64,000 nt of DNA from Malurus cyaneus samueli (GCA_009741485.1 CM019216.1:50545792-50609791), one strand, 5' to 3'; counted from the first letter of the stretch, positions 49,101 through 62,900 are shown. Program-made: numbers and translations. The notes: generated by a model not told the origin, from the sequence alone.

Positions 49101-52100
49101 ATTTTCATAATTATTCTCACAGTAAATTTTAATTTCCTGGTGCCATTAATTACTCTGCTTTAATTGCCATATTTGGTAGTCTTTATTACAGAATTGTTCA
49201 GTGTTTATTTTTCAGAAACAAGCATAAAAGTAACAGAAAAACAAACTGCAATCACCTTTTCCCAAAACTTGGAAACTATTACGGATATTTTACAGTACAT
49301 TTCCGTGAAGATCTGATGCTTAAGGGTTTGTGCACTTTCTCAAACACTTTAAATAAAAGCCAACTTCTGTCTAGACTCTCTATGGGACTCATTTTTTTTT
49401 TTTTGGAGACTTGCATAATTGTGTCACGCAGGAAGAACCTCACAACAGAAAGCTTTTAACAACCTCATGTTTTCTTAACAAAGCAAGCTATTGTTCAGTT
49501 CCAATTTCTATTTTGTCTAGAAAGATTAATATTTAGGACTGTCATTGGTAGCAGTTGTAGGTAATTATTTACACATTTTACATAATAAGATTGAATTTAT
49601 TACATAGATATGTCTTTTCTTCTGTGGACGTATTCAACAGAGGAGTAACTGATACTTGCCTTAATGATGCATTTTGGTGGGAATATATGTTTTCAAATGA
49701 GAGTCATCTATTCATTTCTCCTAGTGCTTTGTAGTTCTCTCCCCCACAACAACAGTGAGGAAAAACTGAAATGTCATGAAATGGCACGAAGACTGAACTC
49801 ACTATCACAAGAACTGAAATGATCACAGATAATTACTGCATCACCTGTAAAATATTTCAGTGACACCATTCAAAATTGTGAATTATACTTTCTCCATTAT
49901 TTAGATTTTCATTCAGAAGAGCAACAATACTATTCTCAAAGATGGTCCTGCTTCACTTGCTCCTAATTTCCTCTAAGCCCCCAGTGGAATTTTATCTGGA
50001 TGTATGACTGATGCTCACGACTTGCATGGGAAATTTCTTATCAAACTAGTACATTAAGTCGCACAGTATGTTGCTTTTTCTTATCTTTCCAGAAATAAAT
50101 GATGAAGAGATAGCAATTCTCTAACCATCTTGTCTTTTGCTGGCACTACTTCTGGCATTTAAAATGTAGAGACAAATCCTTATGCAAACAAGGAAATACT
50201 CTACCTTCAGTCCCAGCATCCCACCTTCTTGCCTTGACTTGACGCAGCCCGAAGAGAAGAGCTGTGTTCTTTGATTCAGTATCAGGAAACCTTATGTGGA
50301 GAGAAGAAAAAATGTGTGCTTCAAACAGTTCAGTAATCAGAGAAAAGATTATATTTTCTGTATATTTATTCTTTAAAAAAAAAAAAAAATCATTCCCCTG
50401 ATTATTTATTGAGTGCTTCTGCTACGATGGACATAAAAGATGTATGCTACCTTCCAACTTTCTTTCAAGATGGTGCTGCTATTTAAAGATGCCAGCTAGA
50501 GAAAGCCTCCCAGACATAGGCCAAAGTTCTTCAACTGCACTGACTTTAATAATAAGCAGAAAAGAAAGAAACACCTTTTGAGATTTTTTCCCCCTTCACT
50601 ATTCTATACATTAAAGAGGAGCTCCACTTCTTAAGTATTTTAATTCCTTTATTCAGCGTATTGTTCAGAGTCTTTTCACCTTCATGTGCATAATAAATAA
50701 TGGTTCTATTTCTGTGGTTTTTATTAGACACCAACATTGTACATTCTAACATATCCAGGTATTCATAATATATAACAATGCATTCCTCACATGAACATTG
50801 CAAATAAAGGCAAAATAAATTTTTATTACCCGAGTGGAACATGTTTGAGAAAATATGATTTCTTAAGCTACTTTGAGACAGATTAAAACCCACTCAACTC
50901 AAACACTTTGTTTCATACTACAGCTGTTAATAAGAGAATAGATATTCTTTATCAATAGCATATTCTTTACTATACACAAAAAGCCATATATACTCTTGAT
51001 GACAGCAGAGAGAAAAACTTGACTTTCTACTTAAATTACCAACATGACTTCCAAAGATTTATTTTTTATATATATAAATTTTCATCATATTTGGAGTGCT
51101 GAGTTTCTATGCTTTTTGAAGATGTTGGTAGGAAAGTATGAAAGGATTAAGTTAAATCAGCATTTTAAGTGCCATTGACAGCTCACAAATCATTTGGAAG
51201 CAGACATTTCAGTCTATATTCTCACTAGATTCAGAAACTGGTTGAGGTAAAGCTCAAGCCAATAAATGGCAAATTACATAGTATTCCATGCTGTGTAACT
51301 ATTGTTAAGATAAACAGTGACACATGCCAAGATTCTTCTCTATGATTCTGACATTTTCTTGGCTTTCTGTGTTTCTTGGCTTTCTTTGCTGTTGCCAAAT
51401 ATCTGCACCGTACTTCTGCTAAAGAGGATCTCACTGATTTCCCTCGGTGGCACACAGCTGCAAACCGAGGAGATGCTCTCTGCCAGGAAAAGCTTCCAGC
51501 TGAGTAAAGACGGTGAGTAGCAGACAGGTACCAGGAATTGAACCGGTCGGTTCAAGGATCAGTGGAGTCGGCATTGCAGCAGCCAAGACGTTTACAAGAT
51601 TTTTCAAGGCAATATAGAAATGATTTTCATACAGGTGTGATAAGGACACCAGTGAGGTAGATCTCCTAGTGATGATGAGCTCCTGGTAGGTCTAGTGGCA
51701 CATTAGGAAAAAAAAAAAAATTACCTGTTAAACATCTTATCATTTGATAAAAGATACTGGCCTAAGGGGCAAGGAACTAACCTGTCAGTATAGCATGGCC
51801 CAAGAAAAAGAGGTAAAGACACCTCATCTAGACCTCTCATAGTGAGGGAGGGTAGTTTTTTGAATAGAGACTGTGTAATAATCCAGATAATTTGTGACTG
51901 AATTTTGGTTACTAGCTTGTGTGTCCTGGGTACATGCAACAGGTTTGTTATTTAATAGTCAGACAATATTTCAGTCTTCGATTGCTCAAGCATTTTGTCA
52001 TGTACAAATTAAAGAACTTAGATTTTGTACTTTTAGAGGCATAAATCAGTCATTAAGACAGAGTTATGTTTGCAGTTGTGTTCATTATTTATTGACTAAC

Positions 52101-53508
52101 AAATAATTTATTATCACCAAGAAATACCTGACACTCTTTCACTGTTTATAGAGAACATACTCTCACCAATGACACTGTAAAAAAAAATTGAGCATGAACA
52201 AATTAATATGAACAAATGATAGTTTGAAGATTTATGTCTTAATCAGAATTAAAGGGATAATAGCTTTAGGCTTATTTAAAAATTAATGTAGAATGGAAAA
52301 TAAAGTATGTAAGATTACAGCATCACAGTACAGAATCACAGTACAATTCACAGTAAGTCTTAGCAAAAATAAAAACTTATGGTGTCATTTATTCTTAGTG
52401 GAATGGTCTGGACCTGACTACAGCTCTTCACCTCTAGTGGAGATCCTTTCAATCTTCAGTTTCATTCATGTTCTAAATTCAGGACATTTCACATTTACCT
52501 CATTATTACACAGGATAGTGAAGTGTCACCCTTTCTAGCCAGATTCAAAGTAGAAATGAATCTGGATCTTAGAAAAATATCCAGTCCAAAACTAAAAGAA
52601 TGCCAGCTTTGTCTTTAATTGGATTAAATTTATGGAAGACACACCGTTTAATCCACCCACTGCCTTGCTTATTACAGTAAATGAATGGGTTTTCACAGCA
52701 TGAACTGAAAGGTGTAGGTTGGAAGGGAAATTAGTATAATACTGTTGACATCCCAACTTTCAAATAAAAGTATTCCATGCTTTTCAAAGGGAGAATCTCA
52801 CTCATGAGGCTAAAACTACTGATTCTTGCTATAATCTCAGAAGAAACCACTTTCATAATTAATGTACTAAAGCGTTTGTTTTACTGAGCATTAGCAATAT
52901 CAGTGTTGACATTTAATGCCTGAAATACTGGTTTTGACATGTTTGACTCTCCAGAGATGTGCAGATGACGGAGATCTGAAGAGCTTTGGGGCCTTATTCT
53001 CTTCTTTCTTTTCTACTGCAGATCAGGAGCAAACTCCTTAAATCAATGGTTTTAAGGTCAGTATAAAGTTGTTGTATTTAGGAAAAGGAGCAGACACTAC
53101 CCATCTTCGGGAATGCACTAACAGAATTTTAGAAGGTTCCAGGCAACATGGGTAAGTAGCAAAACTGAATGTCATCTGCTTGCAAGACAAATTTCCCAAA
53201 TGTCTGTCACTAGGTGGACAGCTCTTGTACTATAATCCACAGCAATCTCCCACAAAATGCGTTGGACACAATAATTTGAATTACCATGTTGTTCTACATG
53301 TAACCTATAGATCATGTATAAAACCAACAGTCCCATGGTTTGCTATGTGGACTTTACACATAGAGCAAATGCAATGGGAAGGCTACCCTAGAGATGCCCC
53401 TCACCTAGGAATATTACTGAAATTATCCTCCAACCTATTTACTCTGCCCACAAAACCACACTGGTTCTTTCTGTCACTTGCCTAGGGTTTTTTTTTCAGG
53501 AGGGGCAC
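46187..53508. other. AT-rich non-coding stretch
   Basis: About 7 kb with no recognised gene. A very degraded CR1-like piece may lie at about 52705-52760 (GTAGGTTGGAAGGGAAATTA). The segment 53180-53508, directly left of the LTR at 53509, has a 101-codon open frame and a short purine tract (AGGAGGGG) at its end. It may be a remnant of ERV interior, but I cannot identify a domain. Confidence 0.45.
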
Positions 53509-53953
53509 TGTTAGAGACCACAAATCATCTGGGGATTTACGAGGATGGTTTCATCATAGGAATTGGGAGGGAATTGGATAGCTGGGATATCGGACCCCAA
53601 CTGACCATGTGGATATTCCATAATGTATGGTATCATGCTCAGCATATAGAGCTGGAGGAAAGAGGAAGAGGGGCATGTTTGGAGTGATGATGTTTGTCTT
53701 CCCAAGTCACTGTTACTTGGAGCCCTGCTCTCCTGGAGATGGCTGAACACCTGCCTGCCCATGGGAACTGGTAAATTAATTCCTTGTTTTACTTTGCTAG
53801 CACATGTAGCCTTTGTTTACCTATTTAATGTCTTCATCTCAGCCCATGTGCTTTCTCACTTTTGCTATTCTGATTCTCTCTGCCATTTCACCAGGGAAGA
53901 GTGAGAGGGTGGCTCTGTGGCGTTTAATTGCCAGCTGGGGTTGAACCATGACA
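53509..53953 (+). repeat. Old ERVL-type avian LTR (about 445 bp)
   Basis: The right end GTTGAACCATGACA is a typical avian ERV LTR terminus. Upstream come the ordered landmarks of this LTR type: GTGGATATTCCATAATGTAT, a TATA-like CATATAGAGCTGG, GAGTGATGATGTTTGTCTTC, GGAGCCCTGCTCTCCTGGAG, ATGGCTGAACACCTGCCTGC, and a U5 part with TTCCTTGTTTTACTTTGC. The left border is set at TGTTAGAG, just after a purine-rich AGGAGGGGCAC. That would make it a 3' LTR, but I see no target duplication and no partner LTR. Confidence 0.75.
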
Positions 53954-54939
53954 AGAAAAAGTGATCCTCTACCTAGTCCACAGTTGGAGGGAAAGGAAAG
54001 GTCACTAGCAAGAACTGAACAATTTTTTTGTCTTGTAGACTTAAAAGCCCCAGCCTTTCCAGAGACAGTACAAGGGCAGTGGTGAGACCGGCAGGGGCTC
54101 TGTCACACTCCTGGTCAACATTTCATCATCTACTGACAGCACAGAGGGTGAAGTTTCCCTATCTCTTCCACACCAACATTTTCCATAAATTCTGAAGAAA
54201 AAATTCGATTTTTCACTTGTAGAGACATTACATCTTATTGCAATTTGGTGGCATGTATCATCCTTTCATCCATTGCCTCTGACACACAGCTGGGTCTCTC
54301 AAAATTTGACATCTTTGAAGCACACAGCTGCCGGCAGACCTGTACTCACTAGTTGACATGAAATACATGTTATATCACAAACAAACTAAATCACAGATCC
54401 AGAAATAGCTGAATGAACAGACAGAAATCTGACACTTGAAAGTGATTCCTCACTCCTTGATTCAAAACATGCCGAACAACTGGAAATGCAATGTTTCAAA
54501 CTTCTGAGAGGTATTACTCTTCTCTTTGCTGGTCCAGAACTGCTGGCATGTGTGTCTCCTTGCTACAATAAGGTGATATGGAGGGTATATTTAATTTGGA
54601 AGCCACTGCAGCCATGAGGAGTATAATTACAAAGCATGCACTGACAGCTGACAACACTCTGTACAAACATAAAGGAATTGTACACATTTATGATCTGAAG
54701 TACTACTGTAGGACGGATGGTAGCTCCTAAGTCACTATCTTGAGGAAAGCACTTCTAATGAAAAGTTTCGATATTCTTATACCAAGTTCAGTACTTCTCT
54801 TTTTTGGGGAGATGCATTAAGTAGAATAATGGTAAACTGAATAAAAAGAAATGGCAACACCATGCACGCTGGAGTCATCCCCTCTCCCAAACCCATCTGC
54901 TGGATTACCTCGCCCGATCGGAAGATGCGAGCACCAGGT
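53954..54939. other. Non-coding stretch left of the CpG island
   Basis: About 1 kb of AT-rich sequence between the old LTR and the CpG island. Nothing recognised. Confidence 0.5.
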
Positions 54940-55749
54940 AGCTCGACTCTGCCGTCCCTGGCTGGACACGAGGGCGGGCGGGCGGCTCAGAAGAAAGCCC
55001 CCAAAATAAGCATAAAAAGGAAAAGCTGAATCATAAAATGTAATTGTATCCGAGGCAAAGAGCCCCCACATCGCGGTGAATCACTCTCCGCTCCCACGGC
55101 TCCCGTCCGGCTGTCACAGGGGGCAGGGAGGGCGGGCACACGGCTCCACACCCCGAAGGGCATCCGCTTCCTTCTGCATCTCAGGAAAGACCGACGCCCG
55201 CCGGGAAAGACCGAATCCCACCGGGAGACCCCAGGCGCGCCCTCGACCGGCACCCCCGCGCTCCTCCCGCGCACGCCTCGCCGGTGACTCCTCCTTCGCG
55301 GCCGCGGTCCCTGCGCCCGGCGGGGCGGAACGGGCGCGCTACAAATGCGCGGCTCCGGCGGGGCTGCTGGCAGAGCAGCGCGGGAGGTCCCGCGGAGGAG
55401 GTGCTTCTCCCGGCCGGTCCTGGCGGGAGCGGGGTGCGACTGCCGCGCTCTCCCCAGGGGACCCGGCAAACTTCCCCGCGGGCGGGAGGTAGAGAAGGAG
55501 CCGCGTCCCGATCCCGCGGCTCAGCCTGCCCCATTCCCCGGCCGCCGTCCCGTTCTGGGCGCTGTCTGCAGCTCACCCCAGCTGCCCCTCACCGCCGCGG
55601 CTGCCGAGGGGGCTGCCCGCCTCCGCCTGTCCCGTGGGAGCGGAGGGAAAGGGAGGGGTCGTTTCCATGGAGATGGGGCCGCAGCCGTGAGGTTTCGGAG
55701 TGAAACTTTGCCGCGGGCAGGCGGCGGGGGCCGAGCCCTGGCGGCGCTG

Positions 55750-56267
55750 AGCGGGGCGGTCGGGCCGGCTGTGAGAGCGGGGTCCGTCCCTTCCACCTCC
55801 CCCGCGGAGCCGCCGGGGCGAGCGCCCCCGGGCACCCCGCTGAGGAGCGGGAAAGTTTTGCGCCGCGGAGCCCGCCGCCCGCCCACGCCCTCGGCGGCTG
55901 CTTGGCGCCGTCCCCCCGCAGCTTCCGCGGAGCGCTGCTATGGCACCCGCCCGTCGCCGCGGGGCGAGCAGGGGGAGCCGCCTCCGGCTGCCCGTGCGCT
56001 GCGGCGGCGGGGGGGCGCGCAGCCCCGGCCGGCGGGCGTCCTCCTCCGGCCGGCAGTGACGCCCGGCCCCGCTCCTGCCTGCTCGCCATGCTGCCCCCGC
56101 CCGCCTCCCGCCGAGCACGGTGCCGGGGAAGGGCGAGGGGAGCCGCCGCCCTGTCACTCCTGAGCCAGCCGCCGCCTCACCGGAGAAGCCCCGTGTCTGA
56201 CGGGCTCGGCGCAGCTCCGCAGCTCGCTGCGCCGGGAGGGCTGCGGGCACCGCGCACCTCCCCACAG
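55750..56267 (+). other. TMEM200A: Probable non-coding first exon of TMEM200A
   Basis: The right border is a strong donor, CCCCACAG / GTAAGCGG, at 56267/56268, the best plus-strand donor in the island. The left border is a guess, because transcription start cannot be read from sequence. TMEM200A encodes a two-pass membrane protein from one coding exon, which is not in this window. The assignment rests on gene order next to SAMD3, not on coding similarity. Start codons in this exon lead only to composition-driven frames. Confidence 0.45.
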
Positions 56268-56438
56268 GTAAGCGGCGAGGCGAGGGGCAGTGCGTGTGGT
56301 CGGGGTCTACCCTTCGCCCCGAACTTCAACCCGCCCGCAGCCGTCAGCCCTCCTCGGGAGCGGAGGGGCTGCGCCGTGCCCGTTCCTGCCGGCGGTGGCT
56401 GGGGGCACCGGGAGACGCGCCCCTGCCCTCGGCGGCGA

Positions 56439-56471
56439 GGGGCAGGGAGGGAGCGGGCACGGGTGGGTGGG
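56439..56471 (+). promoter_or_regulatory. G-quadruplex motif in first intron
   Basis: Seven runs of three or four G within 33 nt on the plus strand, with loops of one to three bases. It lies 170 bp after the proposed donor. G-rich non-template DNA just after a CpG-island start is a typical setting for quadruplexes and R-loops. Confidence 0.6.
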
Positions 56472-57378
56472 TTTTTTCCTGCCAGCATGGACTTTCTTCC
56501 TCCCGAGCGGAGCGGGCTGGCGTGCCGGCGGCTGCCGCGCTCCGCGCAGCTGCTACACACCCTCTTTTGTCTGCGCTCGGGTCCGAAATACTTCGGTGCT
56601 GCCGTCGCCTCTCCCGCCGGTCGGAATTCCCGCTCAGCCCTGCCCTGCTGGGGCTGCCCCTGGGCTGCGCCCCCTGTGCCGCTCCCGACCCGGCGAGCTG
56701 CCCCATTGCTTTTATTTTCACAGGAGTTGGGCTTTCCTTAACCTTTGTTTGCGGGAAAAATGGTGGTGTGCTGGTTATCTGGAAGGATGAGAGACAGATG
56801 GGGATGACAAGGGGGTTGCCCTATTCCCTTGCGTGCGAGCATAACTCAGTGCTAAATAAATCGCTCACCGGGTAGACATAAGCTTACTAGTGAGGCAGAC
56901 TTTGGAACAAAAGTACTGCGAACAGCTCGGGTGCCTGGCAGATACTCCCGATATCCTACAACATAAACATTGTTAGTGTTTGCGCTTGAATTCAATACGC
57001 GTGCAGCTGTTGTGCAGATCTGGAATTGCAGTAGCTGTATCTGCTTGACACTTAATAGCCTATTGTATGCAGGGGTAATGAAATATAAAGCGGGTTTCAT
57101 TGTTCAAAGGCAAAAGTATCCAGACAAAAGTATTCCTTTAGTGTAGCGTTCCGTGTAACGTGAACTGCAAAATAACCTGTAGCGATGTAGTGGACTTGCA
57201 CTTCATAATGCTTTTTGGACATGAGAACTACATTGTTCAATAAAATTCTCTCCGCAAAGGTTTTGTCTTCTCTGACTTGTCTTTCTAGATCAATATGCTA
57301 GCAACTATTCTCTAAGTGGATGGTACATACAATCCATGTGATGGAAACCAAGTGTCCAGATAGGAAGAAACAGTGATT

Positions 57379-57380
<2 letters not shown>

Positions 57381-57415
<35 letters not shown>
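57381..57415. repeat. Poly-T run (35 nt)
   Basis: Thirty-five consecutive T followed by CAG. It resembles an acceptor with an extreme pyrimidine tract but is more simply a homopolymer, perhaps the reversed tail of an unrecognised retrocopy. Confidence 0.9.
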
Positions 57416-60400
57416 CAGTAGTTTTAGTGCTGCTTTGTAGAAAGTGTGGAAAAAAACACAACATTTAAATCAGAAAATTATATTTTCATTGAATGTAAAT
57501 TTCTTAACAATGAAACTGAAGGGTCATTCAAGTTTGGAATGATTTAGCGGACTTAAGTTGCCAGGAAATGTACTTCTAGCTAAATACTTGTTAGAAGGTA
57601 ATTGTAAGATAATTTTTAGTAATTCAAAACATGCATTACAATTAGACGTTTTTGTCCTGAGAACAAAAAAAAACACTCGTGGAAAAAGATAGGAGGTACT
57701 TAACCAGTAATTTGGAAAACAAAATAATATGTAATTTATATTTTGTTGGCATAGAAACATTTTATTTGTTGCTCCTTGGTTGGATTGCAACAATGATCCA
57801 AATGAAAGTTGGGCTACTGATGCAAGCATTCAGCATGTTAGAATTATTTTAGTTTATGTACAAAAATGGTTTTTAATATAACCTTGCTGGAATTCATTTT
57901 TATTTAAGCCCTGTAATCAGGTTATCAAGAGTGGGCTGTTTGAATCTAATCCTGTGAAGTATGGACTAAGCAAGCCTACTCTGACAGAGCAATGAAATGT
58001 ATGCTCACTCTCAAGCAGGTATGTTGTTCCAGCTTCCATCCCTACCCGAGATCTGAGTTCATTGCACAGGGGGGTAAGTTCTGGTAACTTCAGTGAAACT
58101 CTTCACTGTCTTAACTGCTCTACTGGATTTTCTCCGGACCAAGCCCTCTCCTAGTGTGTTCTGCCTCCCCTTCATTGAATGCTGGGCCTGTAATACAAAA
58201 TACCTGTGCCGTATGTGCTCACCTACACCACGTCTCAGGGGTTGTATGTTCTCTGTTGGTTCTCACCTCTCAGGGGTGAACGGGGAAAATGCAGACCCAA
58301 AATTGGTTAAGGAGTAAAGTACATCAATGCAACAGCAGGAGGAGACTGCTGCTTCTTGTTTTTATTTCAGTATGTTTTAGGAGCCAGAAATCTGAAATGC
58401 TGAAAATCAGTGAAAACTCTCACTAAAATTACCGAAACCAGACAAAGTTATGATATAAAAGATATGCAACCTGTTGTGAACAGTTTCCTTTAGAAAAAAA
58501 ATAATTAACAGTAGAATCCTGACAGTCTTGTCTGTAATAGTGTAGAGAATATAGTAGAAGGGGAACTTTGTGTCTTAGCTAGTGATGATTTGATTTGCTG
58601 CCATTGTGCTTCACAAACAGATCAGTTACTTTTAATCTCCTTTAATCAAATGTTTGCTCTCATGATACTGGAACAAAGGGGCAGTTGCAAATCATTTTCT
58701 AGTGTGCAAGATGGGAGAGTAATGTAGGAAGACCCTTGAAATATGCAAACAGGCATATCATGCCAGTTTAAGCATCTTAAGGTGCTTCAGATCTCTATGG
58801 GGCTGGTAAACAGAGTCTAAGGAGAATACTTCTGGAAAGGCAGCTGAAAACCAGGTAGAATATTCTATTAGCTAATATTTGTACTGGAGTTCTGTGTAAA
58901 AGCTTTAAGTCTTTAAGAAGACTTGAATCTATTATCTGAAACCCTGCTAAAAATTCTGATGCTGCGTTATGAATGTGGGAAGAAATTCCTTACTATCAGG
59001 ACTTAGGGAGGTCCATTCTTGATGCCCATTTATCAGCAGAATATTTGTATTGCTTCCTGTGCTGTTAACTGCCTTTGAGTAACTCAAAGGAGTTGAGCAT
59101 AGTTGAGGCATTAAAAATCTTTTTAGAGAAGTTTGATACATATTTTAAGACACAGAGATGTGTGCACTCTCCAAGCCCACTAGAAGGAACTGGAAGTTGC
59201 AGGCAGCATTGAGTTAGTGCTCAAGTTTTAGGTAATACTGTAGTTGTACAATAAAAATAATGTAAGGAAAAGTTTCTGGTTTTCTTCTTTACTGGGTAAA
59301 ACATAAGAACTTACTTATCCAGAGATTGTGTGGGTTGAGTGGACTGTTGGTTTTATAGCAAGGGTGAAGTGGTGACAACATCCGTCACCAGGAGCAGATG
59401 TTTTATACAGCTGTTATTCTGCCCACTGGTTTTACCAGCTCCTTAGTGCCCACCACTTGTGGAATGTGTGAGAATAAGCATGAACTTTTATACTGAGGCT
59501 TCAGCCTAACTCTGAAGCAAGGTGTTGTTACTCCATTCCATCACTAACCATTTTCACATCAGACAGTTCGTAGCAGGTGTATGTACATACATAACTGCTT
59601 TTCAGATAGGTGAATCTTGCCAAAGGCAGCCCAAGTGACCTGATGACAGAACTGGGTACTGAAATACTGACATTATAGTGGCATCTTAGTATAAATGAAA
59701 TTACATTTTTCTTCCTGTACTTTTTTACAGGATCAGTGATTTTAAGCTAGATGATTCATAGATGCCTTTTCTTAAAAATCAGTTTTTTCTATTTTTGCGC
59801 AGCTGGCCAAGTGGGATGGATAACCTGTTGCACAGAACTAGGTGAAGCCTTTTATCTGCTGCAGCAGCAGAACTTCTTTGTATCACTCAGTTTTCTTTAG
59901 TCTTTTTCTGACAAATATTAAAAAGAGCACTTGATTTTTTAAAAATGATTTTATGTCCAAGAAGACATGAGAAAGAATGTTTATCCTCAGTCATTTCCTC
60001 TGTCCAACTGTGTTTCTAGTTAGGGAAAGTAATTCTTCTTTTTTTTCTGCATGTTTTAGTACCTAAAAAAGTGTGGCTGGGAGGTGCAAGGCCACCTAAC
60101 CAAAACTGGGCATCTGAGGAACACTGCAAATGAGATGTAATGGTACAGCAGAGATTTTCAGGAAAAACAGACTTTTGGAAAATAAAGCAATAAACTACCT
60201 TTTTTGTGTATAAAGAATCTGAGAAGTCTTGTGTGAAATGTAAATGGTTTTTGCTTTACTCTCTTGTGTCTGTCAACTTATTATTTATGTACCACTGGAA
60301 TTGTTGCTTTTCTTGGAAGTGTGACCATTTTCCTCAAATTAAAGTAGAAGCAAAGGAGATGTTTCTCTACGTTGTCTTTTCATTTTCCCACTAAGCTGAA

Positions 60401-61714
60401 TGATGAAAGTCTTACTAAATCAGAAGAAACAGGATTTTGTCACTTCAATGAAGAATGCTTTAGATACCCACAGTAATCAGATATTAAAAATCACGAGATG
60501 TAAAATATAGCATAGGTTACTTCTCATAGGAACTAGTTTAAAGACAAAGAAGTAGAAGGGAAGAGGAAAAATCCCTTTTTATATTAATTTATCTTTTTCT
60601 AGTTGCGGTTTCACATATACAGTTGAACTGAGCTATGGTTTTAAAACACATTGATCAAAAGTGCTAAAATTTGAGTCGGTTGAAACTGACATACTTCAAT
60701 TCATGCTGGCTGTAAAATGGGAAGGCCATTTTCAACAAAGCATTAATAGAATTGGCTGCTAACAGCCTACAAGTTCTGACAATTGGTTTGTTTCACTTAA
60801 TTCTTTAAGTAGTAGAGGTTTGTGCTTTGATACCTGTGAATCTGAAGCATTAGCTCAGAGAATGGATATGGTATCAAATCAAGCTTTTTAGAGCTTTCCA
60901 ATAGTAGTCACGCTACTATTATTCAGGGATATTCTGGAAGTATTTTTAATTTCTGTCAATTTAAACCACCATCAAAGCACATTAATTAGAAGGCCATTAT
61001 AAATGTCACTTATTATGTTAAATTGGGTGTCATAGTGGTAACAGTATTGTAGGGTTTTTTCCCATTCTCCATCTGAATGTGTCTGAATAAATTGCTCTGC
61101 TTATCTGTAATCAGTTGCACATTGTTGAAGAATGAGTTTGTATCTAGTTAATTTTATCACTTCCATTTTGCTAGGTGTTAAATGAAAGAAAAAGTGCTAT
61201 TACTCGTCTATGCATTGAGTGTAAAATTGTTCAGAGTCCTGGAGTTTTCTCTCTCCTTTGGGTAATTCAAAGTAACAAAGGCACATCACATATGTGATGT
61301 ACATGTGAGACGTACAAATGATGTATTCCTTCATAAGGAGGGATGAAAGCAGCCTTGTGTGTTGGGGCAGCATTTTGCTGCAGCAAACAAGCTTTCCCAA
61401 GGACTGTTCCTTGGAGCACACAGGGTGTTTGACAGCTGCTGTAGCTTCTGTCTTGTGCATGATCTTGTGCTAGACAGGCTTGGTGCATAAGGTGTGAGGC
61501 AGCCCACTGCTTGGAAAAAGCGATGTGCCCTGGAACTGTGCTTTCTAGAGACACAGATGTCATGGTGGGGTCAACTGAATAAACCTGATACAGTGTCTGA
61601 GACTTGGCAGAGGTGTGCTGCTTCCTGTAAATTATTGTGTATTTAACAGTTGGCTTGTCACAGAGGTGTTGCCTTTATTTTTGTAGGAAGGAGAAGTTAA
61701 TGACAAAAAACAGC

Positions 61715-61730
61715 AAAAAAAAAAAAAAAA
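61715..61730. repeat. Poly-A run (16 nt)
   Basis: Sixteen consecutive A followed by a long purine-rich stretch (GAAGGGAGGGAGAAGGG and onwards to about 61790). Confidence 0.85.
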
Positions 61731-62900
61731 GAAGGGAGGGAGAAGGGAAAGTAGAAAAAAGAGCAAAAGACAAAACAGAAATATTGAAGATAGAAAAAAT
61801 ATGAAGGCAGGAAAAAGATGAGATATTTCTAAAGATAAGTATTGCTACTTCCAGTGTTATTAATGAAAAGAAACTGGAATAATGAAGACAATAGTAAGAA
61901 TAAAAGATGCATTGGTATTTAGTTTTTAAAGCATCTCATGGAAAACCAGACTGGAAAATGAAGAGATTAATTCTTGTCTCCCTGAGATGCATTTTAAATG
62001 AACTGTCTTTGTAGTGTGTTGAAGTAAAATGTTCTGCAAAAATGAAGTTAAACACTTCTTCCAGAAGATACACTGTAAGTAAATCATTTCAAACTGACAT
62101 AGGAAAGCAAAGGGAGCTATGAAGGATAGTTTGCTTACAAAGATAGAAACTGCATTTTGAAGTACTTGAAAGTTAGGTGAACTGTTGTTTTCAGTTGCCA
62201 GCAGACTAGTACTCTGAACCCAAAAGTTATTACCATGTTGATCCATGCAATTTGTCGTTGTCTCACAGAAGACCAGTGAGTGCGATGAGCACAATGGGGA
62301 CATCCTTCAAATAGTGGATAATTAACTGGTATTTATTGTTAATACTTAGCTACCATAGTTACGCAGCTTTTTCTTTCTGATATGTTTTTGCTGTATCTGT
62401 GTTAAGAAACTAATGAAGTCAAGACTTTTTTCCTGGCCATGAGGTCAGCCAGAGTGGTCTGGCTCTGTGTGGGTGTTAAACTGCCTTTCAGATGATCATA
62501 TCCAAAGTGACTGTTTGGAAAGAGCTTCTGGACTGACCCAGCTAAATGCCTGAGGGGTGCTGGCTGACCTTGCCCACAAACGTCCCTGGCATCCTTGTGG
62601 TAGTGTCAAAGAGATGTGGTGGGTCCCACTGCCTGAGCCTGTGCCTGGGGACACCAGGCAGTACCGAGCATGAGATCCATGACTTGTTACAATGCTTTTC
62701 CATCTCAGCCAAAACAATCTTACTACAATGATCCTAATATACGCAGATTTTAAATAGAAGTAGTATGTGAAAAGCTATATTTGGAAGACATTGTGTGCTC
62801 TAATTATATGAAAAGAAATCTGATGTCAGTTTGCTATCACAGTAACATGGAAAATGGAATTTGAAGCATTATGTTTGGATGCACAAAATTTGTGGAGTTG

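Larger units (their letters stand above)
54940..56720. promoter_or_regulatory. CpG island, probable TMEM200A promoter
   Basis: About 1.8 kb of very GC- and CpG-rich DNA in an AT-rich setting, so a classic vertebrate CpG-island promoter. GC boxes (GGGCGGG or GGGGCGG) lie at about 54972, 55322 and 55753. A half-palindromic RFX-like GTTTCCATGGAGAT is at 55661-55674. No consensus TATA box is seen. TMEM200A is the divergent neighbour of SAMD3 in mammals and has non-coding 5' exons before a single coding exon, which fits an island here with the gene running right. SAMD3 itself might also start near here on the minus strand. Several long open frames on both strands come from the scarcity of stops in GC-rich DNA. 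Confidence 0.8.
56721..62900 (+). other. Probable first intron of TMEM200A
   Basis: About 6 kb of AT-rich DNA after the island, with a T35 run (57381-57415) and an A16 run (61715-61730). The TMEM200A coding exon, which would begin with an open frame of several hundred codons, is not present. No other gene recognised. Confidence 0.5.

Noticed and set aside
52318..52352. Repeated ATCACAGTACAGAATCACAG-like words resembling a reversed CR1 tail
   Set aside because: The CR1 body expected after the octamers is not there; too little to call.
55076..56790. Several overlapping open frames of 120-280 codons on both strands in the GC-rich region
   Set aside because: They lie in a CpG island where stop codons are rare, are rich in Ala/Pro/Arg/Gly on both strands, and show no domain or start context. 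They are a composition artefact.
57381..57418. T35 followed by CAG as a splice acceptor for TMEM200A exon 2
   Set aside because: No coding or conserved sequence follows, and the run is a plain homopolymer.
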